From contig NZ_RAWA01000061.1 of NCBI RefSeq assembly GCF_003611675.1, positions 1 to 32,720 on the forward strand: 32,720 bases of DNA, in the 5' to 3' direction. The DNA is from Corallococcus sp. CA053C. GTDB lineage: Bacteria; Myxococcota; Myxococcia; Myxococcales; Myxococcaceae. This document shows, piece after piece, positions 15,350 to 26,257 of this stretch; position 1 is the first letter of the stretch, and every line of letters starts with the position of its first letter. The notes beneath the pieces were generated by a model. That model ran no database searches, was not told the DNA's origin, and was given only the letters and a program-made list of their open reading frames with translations. The position numbers were made by a program, and so were the translations under genes.

Positions 15350-16501
15350 TCAGAGCCCGAGCTGCTTGGCGATGATCTCGTTCATCACCTCGCTGGTGCC
15401 GCCACCGATGGGGCCGAGCCGGGCATCGCGCCAGTGGCGCTGGATGTCGTACTCCATCATGTAGCCGGCGCCCCCGTGGAGCTGGAGGCACTCGTCGGCC
15501 ACGCGGCAGCACGTCTCGGTGGCGACCTTCTTGGCCATGGAGGTCTGCGCGACGGCGTACTCGCCCGCCACGTGCAGGGCCAGCGCGTGATAGGTGAGCT
15601 GACGCGCGCATTCGCGGGCCGTGTACAGCTCCGCGAGCTTGTGGCGGATCACCTGGAACTGCCCCAGCGTCTGCCCGAAGGCGCGGCGCTCCTTCACGTG
15701 CGCGAGCACCGTCTCCAGCATGTCGTCCATGGCGCCCACCGCGCCGAGCGCGAGCGACAGGCGCTCCCACTGGAAGTTGCCCATGATCTGCGAGAAGCCC
15801 TGCCCCTCCACCCCCAGCAGGTGCTCCGCCGGCACGCGGCAGTCCTCGAAGAAGAGCTCCGCCGTGTCCGACGCGCGCCAGCCCACCTTCTGCAGCTTGC
15901 GCCCCACGCCGAAGCCCGGCATGCCCCGCTCCACGACGAGCATGGACAGCCCCTTGTGGCCCCGCGCGGGGTCGGTCTTCACCGCCAGCACCACGAAGTC
16001 CGCGCGCACGCCGTTGGTGATGTACGTCTTGGAGCCGTTGACGACGTAGTGGTCGCTCTCGCGGCGGGCGGTGGTGCGCAGGCCCGCGACGTCCGAACCG
16101 GCGTCCGGTTCGGTGATGCCCAGGGCGCCAATCTTCTCCCCCCGGATGGCGGGGGCCAGCCAGCGCTGCTTCTGGGCCTCCGTGCCGAACAGGTGCAGGG
16201 GGCCGGTGGCGATGGTGAACTGCGCCCCCAGCCCGGCGGCCACCCCTCCAGAGCCACAGCGGCCCAGCTCCTCCAGGAGCACCGCCTCGTAGAGCTCGCC
16301 AGCGGCCGTGCCCCCGTGGGCCTCCGGGTACTTCAGGCCCAGGAAGCCCAGCTCGCCGAAGCGGCGGAAGAGCTCCCGGGGGAACTCCTCCTGCCCTTCC
16401 CACTCCCCGGCGAACGGGCGCAGCTCCCGGTCCACCACCGCTCGTACAGTGCGGCGGAAGGCCTCATGCTCCTCCTGGAAAACCCCATGGCCGTGCAGCA
16501 T
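15350..16501 (-). CDS. Acyl-CoA dehydrogenase (isovaleryl/long-chain type active site)
   Basis: A 383-residue FAD enzyme that makes the alpha,beta double bond in an acyl-CoA thioester. Recognised parts: helical N-domain FPRELFRRFGELGFLGLKYPE (40-60), flavin-contacting ALGITEPDAGSDVAG (126-140), ITNGVRADF, RRAFGQTLGQFQ (272-284), QLHGGAGYM (340-348) and GPIGGGTSEVMNEIIAKQLG. The Glu used as base in short/medium-chain enzymes is replaced by Gly (G367). A Glu in QWERLSLALGAVG (E246) sits where isovaleryl- and long-chain-CoA dehydrogenases carry theirs. Substrate is therefore more likely branched- or long-chain. AAGGGA precedes the ATG. It faces tRNA-Cys divergently. Confidence 0.92.
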   Translation of the reverse strand: MLHGHGVFQEEHEAFRRTVRAVVDRELRPFAGEWEGQEEFPRELFRRFGELGFLGLKYPEAHGGTAAGELYEAVLLEELGRCGSGGVAAGLGAQFTIATGPLHLFGTEAQKQRWLAPAIRGEKIGALGITEPDAGSDVAGLRTTARRESDHYVVNGSKTYITNGVRADFVVLAVKTDPARGHKGLSMLVVERGMPGFGVGRKLQKVGWRASDTAELFFEDCRVPAEHLLGVEGQGFSQIMGNFQWERLSLALGAVGAMDDMLETVLAHVKERRAFGQTLGQFQVIRHKLAELYTARECARQLTYHALALHVAGEYAVAQTSMAKKVATETCCRVADECLQLHGGAGYMMEYDIQRHWRDARLGPIGGGTSEVMNEIIAKQLGL

Positions 16502-16594
16502 CGTGTCGTCCCTTCGTGGTCCAGGTTCAAAGGGCCTGACGCCCCGCGCCGCATGCTAGCGGGACGAGAACCGGGGCTGGACGGTGTTGCTTCC

Positions 16595-16624
16595 TTGACC
16601 GGCTCCTACGGGGCTGCGTATAAA
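16595..16624 (+). promoter_or_regulatory. Promoter of tRNA-Cys
   Basis: TTGACC (16595-16600) and TATAAA (16619-16624), 18-nt spacer (or GTATAA with 17). The predicted start near 16631 is about 13 nt before the tRNA, and the promoter is the strongest consensus-like one in the window. Confidence 0.75.
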
Positions 16625-16643
16625 CCCGGCCCCAATCACTTCC

Positions 16644-16715
16644 GGCGCCATAGCCAAGTGGTAAGGCAAAGGTCTGCAAAACCTTCATTCCCCGGTTCGA
16701 ATCCGGGTGGCGCCT
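16644..16715 (+). tRNA. tRNA-Cys(GCA)
   Basis: Acceptor GGCGCCA pairs with TGGCGCC, anticodon stem AAGGT/ACCTT closes loop CTGCAAA (anticodon GCA), T-loop GTTCGAATC, discriminator T. CCA is not encoded. It stands alone with its own promoter and terminator. Confidence 0.96.
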
Positions 16716-16720
16716 CACAG

Positions 16721-16770
16721 ACAGAAGGCCCGATGCGGAAGCAAGCTCCGCATCGGGCCTTCTGTTTTTT
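16721..16770 (+). terminator. Strong intrinsic terminator of tRNA-Cys
   Basis: A perfect 19-bp stem (16721-16739 with 16747-16765), a 7-nt loop, and a run of six T at 16765-16770. The T-tract is on the plus side only, so it ends the tRNA transcript and keeps it out of the convergent beta-helix gene. Confidence 0.92.
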
Positions 16771-16797
16771 CCGAAGTCATTGGACCTTGAAGCGGGC

Positions 16798-18453
16798 CTA
16801 GCAGCCCAGCTCCACCGCGCCGATGTCCGGGGCCGCGCCGCAGAAGGGCAGGCCCTGGTCCAGGCCCTTGTCCTGGGCCGCTGGCGACGGGGCGAAGGTG
16901 TCCGAGACCGCCGTGTCCCCTCCCGTGGAGGTCGTGTCGCCGGTGGCGGCCTTGAAGGCGTCCAGAGCCACGAGCTGGCCGTTCTGCATGAACTGGGCCC
17001 CCGCCGGGTAGAGGTTGGAGGCCATCTGGAGGCTGGGGGCCTGGCCGCCCAGGTCCACGGCGATGGGCGCGTCCACGAGGTTGTTCGCCACGCGCAGGGC
17101 CTGGGTGGGGCCGCCGGTGCCGTGGCCGAGGATGATGGCCGTCTTCGCGCGGGTGATGGTGTTGTTGGCCACCACCGTGCCCTGCGAGTTCTCCAGCCGG
17201 ATGCCGGTTCCCTCGCCGCCGCCCGCGTCGGTGATGTCGTGCACGCGGTTGCGCCGCACGACGATGCCCTGGGGCACCGGGCCCTCGTGATTGCCGCCCA
17301 CGGAGATGCCCTTCGACGCGTCGTACAACTCGTTGTCCTCCACCACGACGTTCTTCGCGGAGTAGTGGATGACCAGCGCTTCGCCCGTGGCCGTGGCCGA
17401 CTTCTGGAAGTGGTGCATCCGGTTGTTGCGGATGGTGACGTCGTGGCACGTCTTGATGTCCACGGCGTTCTCGCGGTTGCCGAAGAAGTGGTTGTTCTCC
17501 ACCATCAGGCCCTGGGCGGGTGGCAGGCCGCTGACGCCCTCGGGCCCCAGGCACTGCACGGAGTCACCGGAGTTGTCGTGGATGTCGTTGTTGCGCACCG
17601 TCACGTCGTAGGAGCCGGCCTGCACCACGATGCCGTGCGAGTCCTGGTTGCCGGTGGTCCGCACGAAGCCGTGGATGTTGTTGTTCTCCAGGGTGGGACC
17701 CCGGGCGTTGTTGAACGTCGTGACGCCCGCGCCGCCCGTGCCGTCGTGCAGCTCCGAGTTGGCGAGCACCGCACCCTGCACGTCGCCCTCGAAGGTGACG
17801 CCGAAGATGGGCTGCGCCTGCACGTCGAGGTCGAAGCCGTCGATCAACCAGTTCGGCCGGCGCACCTGGACGAGCGCGCCCGAGCCGCCGCCCGGCGTGA
17901 GCTTCGGACGGCCTTCGCCCTGGAGGGTGATCTTCGCTTCCGGCGTGCCGGCGCGCGCGTTCTCGCCCAGGACGAGGCGCTCGGCGTAGGTGCCCGCGAG
18001 CACGCGGATGCGGTCGCCGGGACCGGCCTTGCCCACCGCCATCGCGATGGTGCGCAGCGGCGCGGCGGCGGAGCCCTCGGCCCCGTCGTCACCGTTGGGG
18101 GACACCACCCACTCGTGGGCGGCCGCCGTGGCCGGGGCGGCCGTCATGGGTTTGGCGCTGACGGCGGGCTGGGGACCGGGCTCCGCGATGGGAGCGTGGT
18201 CCGCGTGCTCCGGCAGCTGCGCGGCGGGAGTGTCCGCCACCGGCTGCACGCCAATGGGAGGGGCCGCGCCGGGGGTGGCGGCGGCCTTCCCTGCCGCGGG
18301 ACGGTTGGTGTTGGCCGCGGGAGTCCCAGCGGGGGTTCCCGAAGAGGGGCTTCCCGGGTCCGAGGACCCGCCCGAGCCGCCGCCGCAAGCGCTCAAAGAC
18401 AGGGCCAGGGCACAGGCAGCCAGGGAGGTCACCAGGGTGGTTCGCTTCGTCAA
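16798..18453 (-). CDS. Right-handed parallel beta-helix lipoprotein
   Basis: A 551-residue envelope or secreted lipoprotein. I start at a TTG with GGAGG 7 nt upstream, giving MTKRTTLVTSLAACALALSLSAC with lipobox LSAC (C23); a frame opening further upstream (18489) lacks an SD. Residues 25-105 are a disordered Gly/Pro/Ala linker. From about 110 the protein has the DUF1565-like entry HEWVVSPNGDDGAEGSAAAPLRTI and AGTYAERLVLGEN, then many parallel beta-helix coils of the form VENNHFFGN, IRNNRMHHF, VEDNELYD, VANNTITRA. This fold is that of polysaccharide lyases (PL6/PL9 and others) and surface adhesins. No lyase catalytic set can be assigned. It ends ...PDIGAVELGC with two late cysteines. The neighbouring genes are also envelope genes. 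Confidence 0.85.
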   Translation of the reverse strand: MTKRTTLVTSLAACALALSLSACGGGSGGSSDPGSPSSGTPAGTPAANTNRPAAGKAAATPGAAPPIGVQPVADTPAAQLPEHADHAPIAEPGPQPAVSAKPMTAAPATAAAHEWVVSPNGDDGAEGSAAAPLRTIAMAVGKAGPGDRIRVLAGTYAERLVLGENARAGTPEAKITLQGEGRPKLTPGGGSGALVQVRRPNWLIDGFDLDVQAQPIFGVTFEGDVQGAVLANSELHDGTGGAGVTTFNNARGPTLENNNIHGFVRTTGNQDSHGIVVQAGSYDVTVRNNDIHDNSGDSVQCLGPEGVSGLPPAQGLMVENNHFFGNRENAVDIKTCHDVTIRNNRMHHFQKSATATGEALVIHYSAKNVVVEDNELYDASKGISVGGNHEGPVPQGIVVRRNRVHDITDAGGGEGTGIRLENSQGTVVANNTITRAKTAIILGHGTGGPTQALRVANNLVDAPIAVDLGGQAPSLQMASNLYPAGAQFMQNGQLVALDAFKAATGDTTSTGGDTAVSDTFAPSPAAQDKGLDQGLPFCGAAPDIGAVELGC

Positions 18454-18583
18454 TCCGTTGCCTCCGTGAATTCGCATGAGCAGGGGCAACGCATGGCGTC
18501 GGCGCTTCTATTCACTGCCGGTCATCGCGGAAGGGACTCGCCGCAGGGGAAGGGAGGACCGTGACGCCTGACCGCGCGGCGGC

Positions 18584-18589
18584 TACGGT
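18584..18589 (+). promoter_or_regulatory. -10 element abutting the SpoIID-like start codon
   Basis: TACGGT ends 9 nt before the GTG at 18599; the only purine-rich stretch (GGGAGG) is over 40 nt upstream of the GTG, too far for a Shine-Dalgarno. Confidence 0.45.
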
Positions 18590-18598
18590 GCCGCCGCC

Positions 18599-20383
18599 GT
18601 GTCCAAAGCCGTCCTGCTCCTGACCGCCCTGCTGCTCGTCTCCTGTGCCACGTCGGCGCCCGTGTCTCCTCCTGCGCCAAGCACCCAGGGCCTGGGTGAA
18701 CCGGAGGTCACCGCGACCGCGCGGGACGCGGTGTCTCCAAAGGCGCCCTCCCCGTCCGGAGTCTCCGATGCGGGCGTCGTGCTCGACTCCACGAACGACC
18801 CGTCGGATCCGCTCACCTCCGGGTTGCCGGGGCCGCAGGACCTGAAGCGCCTGGACTTCCGCAACGGCGAGCCCCGCCTGCCCATCAAGCTGATGGAGGG
18901 GCGCGACGCGGTGACGTTCTCGCCGCGCGGCCGGATGCGGCTGCGCTTCGGAGGTCCGGGCGACAAGATGCTGGATGCGCCCGCGGGCTCGCGCTGGACG
19001 GTGCGGGTGACGCAGGGCGAGCCCGCGCAGTGGAGCGCGCGGCTGCAATTGGGCGAGTTCCGCTTCGCGGACAAGGCCGGCCTCGCGGAGGCGCAGGAGA
19101 CGTGGCGCGCACGGGGGCTCGCGGTGCGCACGCACACGCTGGGCTCCGTGTACGGCATCGCGGGCAAGGTCATCGACAACCGGCGCTACCTGCTGCTGGG
19201 CGACGAGGCCCTCACGCCCGCTGGCGCAGCCGAGAAACAGGCGGACCTGCTGCGCCAGTACGGCCTGCGCACCACCCTCTTCGAGGAGGTCCGCAAGCCG
19301 TCGAGCGCCATCCTCGAGGTGCGGGACGAGAACGACGCGGTGGTGGGGCTCGCGCAGGACCGGCTGGACGCGGAGACGCCGGACGGCAGCGGCTTCGACG
19401 TGCGGCAGGTGGAGTACGGCGTGGGCTACGACTTCCACGCCTTCGAGGACCGCAGCTTCCGGGGCGCGCTCCAGTTCGCGGCGGACCGGAGCGGCAAGCT
19501 CGCGGTGGTGAACGTGGTGCCGCTGGAGGACCTGCTCAAGGGTCTGGTGCCCTCTGAAATCTTCGCGCGCGCGCACCCGGAGGCGCTCAAGGCGCAGGCC
19601 GTCACCGCTCGGGGCGAGGTGCTGGCGAAGGTGGGCATCAAGCACCTGGCGGATCCGTACCTGCTGTGCTCGGAGCAGCACTGCGCGGTGTACCGGGGCC
19701 GCACCGGCGAAGCGGCCAGCACCACCGCCGCGGTGGAGGCCACGCGGGGCGAGGCCCTCTTCAGCAAGGACGGGCGGCTGGTGGACTCCGTCTACAGCGC
19801 CGTGTGCGGCGGCCACACCGAGGACAACGACGTGGTGTGGGGCGGCCCGCCCGACCCCAGCCTGCGCGGCCGTCCCGACCTGCTGGAAGCCGCCCCGGAC
19901 GTGCCCGGCCCGTCGTCGCTCAAGGCGTGGCTGGCCGCGCCGGACGTGCCCGCCGCGTGCCGGCTGTCCAGCTTCGCGCAGCCCACCAAGTTCCGGTGGG
20001 AGAAGCGCTTCACGCAGGCCCAGGTGGACGCGCTCACGGAGAAGTTGGGCGTGGGCTCCATCCAGGCCCTCAGCCTGTCCGAGCGCGGGGTGTCCGGACG
20101 GGCCCGGCTTCTGTCCCTGTCCGGCACGAAGGGCGCCACCCAGGTCCGGGGGGAGCTGAACATCCGCCGGCTCTTCGGGATGCTCAACAGCACCATGGCC
20201 ACCGTGGAGGCCGAGCGGGACGCCGAGGGCCGCCCCACCGGGTGGCTCTTCCGGGGCGGTGGCTGGGGCCACGGCGTAGGCATGTGTCAGACAGGCGCCA
20301 TCGGCCGGGCGGAGGCCGGGCAGCGCTACCCGGAGATCCTCCGCTACTACTTCAACGGCGCGGAGGTCGCGCCCATCTATTGA
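18599..20383 (+). CDS. SpoIID/LytB-domain lipoprotein
   Basis: A 594-residue lipoprotein with a GTG start, signal MSKAVLLLTALLLVSC (C16), then a Pro/Ser linker to about 80. Residues 130-250 contain LQLGEFRFADKAGLAEAQETWRARGL, which resembles a SPOR-type peptidoglycan-binding repeat (pattern only). The SpoIID domain follows: VVPLEDLLKGLVPSEIFARAHPEALKAQAVTAR with E320 at the position of the SpoIID catalytic glutamate, SAVCGGHTEDN (about 401-410), and the end signature GWGHGVGMCQTGA. SpoIID is a lytic transglycosylase acting on glycan strands in Bacillus engulfment; Gram-negative homologues act in cell-wall remodelling. It probably acts in the periplasm. The next gene (TonB-like) begins 119 nt later. 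Confidence 0.88.
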   Translation: MSKAVLLLTALLLVSCATSAPVSPPAPSTQGLGEPEVTATARDAVSPKAPSPSGVSDAGVVLDSTNDPSDPLTSGLPGPQDLKRLDFRNGEPRLPIKLMEGRDAVTFSPRGRMRLRFGGPGDKMLDAPAGSRWTVRVTQGEPAQWSARLQLGEFRFADKAGLAEAQETWRARGLAVRTHTLGSVYGIAGKVIDNRRYLLLGDEALTPAGAAEKQADLLRQYGLRTTLFEEVRKPSSAILEVRDENDAVVGLAQDRLDAETPDGSGFDVRQVEYGVGYDFHAFEDRSFRGALQFAADRSGKLAVVNVVPLEDLLKGLVPSEIFARAHPEALKAQAVTARGEVLAKVGIKHLADPYLLCSEQHCAVYRGRTGEAASTTAAVEATRGEALFSKDGRLVDSVYSAVCGGHTEDNDVVWGGPPDPSLRGRPDLLEAAPDVPGPSSLKAWLAAPDVPAACRLSSFAQPTKFRWEKRFTQAQVDALTEKLGVGSIQALSLSERGVSGRARLLSLSGTKGATQVRGELNIRRLFGMLNSTMATVEAERDAEGRPTGWLFRGGGWGHGVGMCQTGAIGRAEAGQRYPEILRYYFNGAEVAPIY

Positions 20384-20490
20384 ACCGAAGAGGACACTTC
20401 GCGCGTACCCAATGCCGGACACGCGAATCTCTTTCGATTATCGACTGTTACGGGCCGCACGTTCGGGACTGAAGAGGCGGTCCGGAGGTT

Positions 20491-20496
20491 TATCAT
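20491..20496 (+). promoter_or_regulatory. -10 element abutting the TonB-like start codon
   Basis: TATCAT ends 6 nt before the GTG at 20503, placing the predicted start at the codon itself. The GGAGG at 20483-20487 would then lie upstream of the transcript. Confidence 0.5.
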
Positions 20497-20502
20497 CAGG
20501 CC

Positions 20503-21747
20503 GTGGCGAAGGGTTCCCCGACAGACTGGCGTCAGCGGCGCAAGGAGCGCGCATCCCTGCGCTATCTGCTGGCGCTCGTCCTGGCGCTCGTGGGGCACGT
20601 GGCCTTCGTGGGGCTGGTGCTCCTGCTGTCCTACGTGCAGATGAACCTGCCCGGGGGGGAGAAGCGCCCGGTCCCCCGCCCCACCTCCGTGGCCGTCCGT
20701 CCGCTCACGTCCGACCAGTGGGCGAAGAACCGCGGCCCCACCTCCCAGCAGACGAAGCCCCGCCCCACCGAGAAGCGCGAGACGAAGGAAGAGAAGAAGC
20801 CGGACGAGACGAAGAAGCCCGAGGGCCAGGTGGTGGACGTGGCGCCGGGAAATGATCAGGTCTCCCCGGACGCGAAGTACCTGGCCGAGAGCAACAACAC
20901 GGTCCAGAAGGAGACTCGCGCGAAGGACCAGACGGCCTTCTACCGCAACGCCATGCCCCAGAAGACGGCGCCCCAGAAGCAGGAGGGCGCTCAGACGGAG
21001 CAGGTGCAGCCGCCGCGCGTGTCCGGCAACAACGGCCAGGGCGCGGACGACAGGCCCCAGTCGCAGGGCGGCCAGAAGCCCACCTTCGAGATGCCGGAGA
21101 CGCGCCGCAAGCAGGAGATCGCCATGAAGACGGATCCGCGCGAGCGCGGCCCGGGCATGGCGGTGAAGAACCAGTCGGAGAGCGAGGCCACGGCGGGCAA
21201 CGCGAAGCGCCTGCGCATCCAGCCCGGCGAGGGCGACAACAGCGAGCAGGAGGGCTCCACGGGCCGCACCGGTTCGCCGGGGCTCGCGACGCTGATGCCC
21301 TCGCAGGCGGCGATGGACCGGGTGGTGGGCGCGGCGCCCAACGACATGCTCCAGGACCAGGAGGAGGGCGACGGCACCTTCCTCAACACGCGCGAGTGGA
21401 AGTACGCGAGCTTCTTCAACCGCGTGAAGCAGAGCGTGGGCATGCACTGGAACCCCAACGAGCAGCTGCGCGTGCGCGACCCGACGGGGAACATCTACTC
21501 CGGGCGCGACCGGCAGACGCTGCTCACCATCACCCTGGACGAGCGCGGCGCGGTGAAGGACATCCAGGTGGAGAAGAGCAGCGGCCTGGACTTCCTGGAC
21601 ATGGAGGCCGTGTCCTCGTTCAAGCGCGCCCAGCCCTTCCCCAACCCGCCGTCCGGCCTGCTGGGCCAGGACGCGACGGTGCGCTTCCAGTTCGGCTTCT
21701 TCCTGGAGATGGGCGGCGGCCCCCGGATGCGCCTCTTCCGGCAGTAG
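20503..21747 (+). CDS. TonB-family protein with long charged periplasmic linker
   Basis: A 414-residue inner-membrane protein with GTG start. A short basic cytoplasmic end (DWRQRRKERASL) precedes one membrane helix (about 20-45, LRYLLALVLALVGHVAFVGLVLLL). The periplasmic linker (about 50-295) is rich in Pro, Lys, Glu and Gln (PRPTEKRETKEEKKPDETKKPE). The C-terminal TonB/TolA-like domain (about 305-400) contains FFNRVKQSVGMHWNP, GRDRQTLLTITLDERGAVKDIQVEKSSGLDFLD and AVSSFKRAQPFPNPP. TonB C-domains pull on outer-membrane transporters using the ExbBD motor, but no exbB, exbD or receptor is adjacent. It is a TonB paralogue and not necessarily the main energy transducer. Confidence 0.85.
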   Translation: MAKGSPTDWRQRRKERASLRYLLALVLALVGHVAFVGLVLLLSYVQMNLPGGEKRPVPRPTSVAVRPLTSDQWAKNRGPTSQQTKPRPTEKRETKEEKKPDETKKPEGQVVDVAPGNDQVSPDAKYLAESNNTVQKETRAKDQTAFYRNAMPQKTAPQKQEGAQTEQVQPPRVSGNNGQGADDRPQSQGGQKPTFEMPETRRKQEIAMKTDPRERGPGMAVKNQSESEATAGNAKRLRIQPGEGDNSEQEGSTGRTGSPGLATLMPSQAAMDRVVGAAPNDMLQDQEEGDGTFLNTREWKYASFFNRVKQSVGMHWNPNEQLRVRDPTGNIYSGRDRQTLLTITLDERGAVKDIQVEKSSGLDFLDMEAVSSFKRAQPFPNPPSGLLGQDATVRFQFGFFLEMGGGPRMRLFRQ

Positions 21748-21817
21748 CCGCACCGTGCACCGTCTGGCGCCGGGCATCCCGACGCAACGGATGCTCGCGG
21801 ACTTGAGGCCGGGGCAC

Positions 21818-21823
21818 TACCCT
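21818..21823 (+). promoter_or_regulatory. -10 element abutting the CDF start codon
   Basis: TACCCT ends 8 nt before the GTG at 21832, with no Shine-Dalgarno between. Confidence 0.4.
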
Positions 21824-21831
21824 GCCCCACC

Positions 21832-22737
21832 GTGGAAGCCACCCCGCCCGTCATCGACCGCAGCGCCGCGCTCCAGGAGCGCAACCGGAAGGTCCGCTTC
21901 GTCCTCCTGGCCATCCTCGTGGCCAACTGGGTGGTGGCGGTCGCCAAGCTCGTCTTCGGCCTGCTCGCCCACTCCGCGTCGGTGACGGCGGACGGGTTGC
22001 ACTCGTTCATCGACGGCGGCTCCAACGTGCTGGGGCTCGTGGCCATGGGCGTGGCCTCGCAGCCCGCGGACGCGGATCACCCCTACGGTCACGGCAAGTT
22101 CGAGGCGCTCGCGTCGCTGGGCATCGGCGCGATGATTGGCGTGGGCATGCTGGAACTGGGGCGCATGGCGCTCGACTCGCTGGTGCATGACAAGCACCCG
22201 ACGGTGACGGTGACGATGGCGGCGGTGATGGTCTTCACGCTCGTCATCAACCTGGTCGTCACGCGCGTGGAGCGCCACTACGGCGAGAAGTACAAGAGCG
22301 CGCTCCTGCTCGCGGATGCGAAGCACACGCTGTCGGACGTGTTCGTGAGCCTCGCGGTGCTGGTGTCCATCGGCCTCGTCGCGCTGGGCTTCCCTCGCGC
22401 GGATGGCCTGATCGCCCTGTGCGTCATGGTCTTCGTCGCGTGGGTGGCCTACGGCATCGTCCGGCAGGCGGTGGGCATCCTCTCCGACACGGCGCGGTTG
22501 GATCCGCTCCAGGTGTCCCAGCACACGCTGGCGGTGTCCGGCGTGCGCTCGTGCCGCAACGTGCGCAGCCGGGGCATGGAGGAGAGCGTCTACGTGGACC
22601 TGAAGATTGAAGTCGATCCGCAGCTCACCACCGCCCAGGCCCACGAGGTGGCGGACAAGGTGGAGGAGACGCTGCACGGCGCCTACCCGCAGGTGGTGGA
22701 CGTCGTCGTGCACGTGGAGCCCTCGCGGCCTCGCTGA
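21832..22737 (+). CDS. Cation diffusion facilitator (metal efflux) transporter
   Basis: A 301-residue inner-membrane CDF transporter that exports divalent metals by proton antiport. Six membrane helices are evident (LLAILVANWVVAVAKLVFG onward). Metal site A is formed by DGLHSFID (D54, H57/D61) in helix 2 and DAKHTLSD (H165, D169) in helix 5, with HPYGHGKFE (83-91) between. The C-terminal cytosolic domain (about 210-301) has the YVDLKIEVDPQLTTAQAHEVADKVEETL strand-helix pattern. Metal specificity (Zn, Fe, Mn, Co) cannot be settled by eye. GTG start with TACCCT just upstream. It converges on gcvP, separated by a hairpin. Confidence 0.92.
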   Translation: MEATPPVIDRSAALQERNRKVRFVLLAILVANWVVAVAKLVFGLLAHSASVTADGLHSFIDGGSNVLGLVAMGVASQPADADHPYGHGKFEALASLGIGAMIGVGMLELGRMALDSLVHDKHPTVTVTMAAVMVFTLVINLVVTRVERHYGEKYKSALLLADAKHTLSDVFVSLAVLVSIGLVALGFPRADGLIALCVMVFVAWVAYGIVRQAVGILSDTARLDPLQVSQHTLAVSGVRSCRNVRSRGMEESVYVDLKIEVDPQLTTAQAHEVADKVEETLHGAYPQVVDVVVHVEPSRPR

Positions 22738-22763
22738 AGCGCCACGGGCGTCGAAAACACCAA

Positions 22764-22795
22764 GGGCCGCCTTCCCGTGCATGGGAAGACGGCCC
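22764..22795 (-). terminator. Hairpin terminator ending the gcv operon (possibly bidirectional)
   Basis: GGGCCGCCTTCCC (22764-22776) pairs with GGGAAGACGGCCC (22783-22795), 13 bp with one G-T. On the minus strand it is followed by CTTGGTGTTTTC, T-rich enough for gcvP termination; it also lies 26 nt past the CDF stop. Confidence 0.75.
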
Positions 22796-22823
22796 CGGTG
22801 ACTCCCGAAGGAGGACGTGAGCG

Positions 22824-25727
<2,904 letters not shown>

Positions 25728-25832
25728 GGTCGGAAGGGCTCGCGTGAGGTGCGGAAGGAGTCGGCGTCCGAGGGGGTCGGGGCCTCGTGGAGCGTCACTA
25801 ACAATCCGGACGCGCCACTTCTTGCGCGTGGA

Positions 25833-26216
25833 TTACTTCAGGAGTGCGCCGTACGCGGCGGCGTCCAGGAGCCTGCCCACCTGCTCGGTGTCCGAGGGCT
25901 CGACCTCCACGATCCACCCCGCCCCGTACGGGTCGGTGTTGATGATGGACGGATTGCCGGTGAGTTCGTCGTTCACCTTCACCACCTTGCCGCTCAGGGG
26001 CGCGTACAGGTCCGACACGGCCTTGGTGGACTCGATGACGCCGAACTGCTTGCCCTCCGTGATGGTGGCGCCCAACTTGGGCAGCTCCACGTACACCACG
26101 TCGCCGAGCGCTTCCTGCGCATGCGCGGTGACACCCACCACGACGGTCTTGCCCTCGACGCGGGCCCACTCGTGTTCCTTCGTGTACTTCAGGTTCTGCG
26201 GAATCGAATCGGACAT
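25833..26216 (-). CDS. gcvH: Glycine cleavage system H-protein
   Basis: A 127-residue lipoyl carrier protein that shuttles the aminomethyl and reduced lipoyl group between P-, T- and L-proteins. The lipoylation motif is IESTKAVSDLYAP with K65. It starts MSDSIPQNLKYTKEHEWARVEG, the usual GcvH N-terminus, and the length is canonical. 41 nt separate it from gcvT and 105 nt from gcvP; all three are surely one operon. Confidence 0.98.
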   Translation of the reverse strand: MSDSIPQNLKYTKEHEWARVEGKTVVVGVTAHAQEALGDVVYVELPKLGATITEGKQFGVIESTKAVSDLYAPLSGKVVKVNDELTGNPSIINTDPYGAGWIVEVEPSDTEQVGRLLDAAAYGALLK

Positions 26217-26257
26217 GGAGGCTGCTCCTCGCAGGGGTGCGGAGGGATGGAAGGGAA

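Noticed and set aside
18512-20422. Minus-strand frame of 636 codons
   Set aside because: Antisense to the SpoIID-domain gene, with low-complexity Arg/Ala/Gly content.
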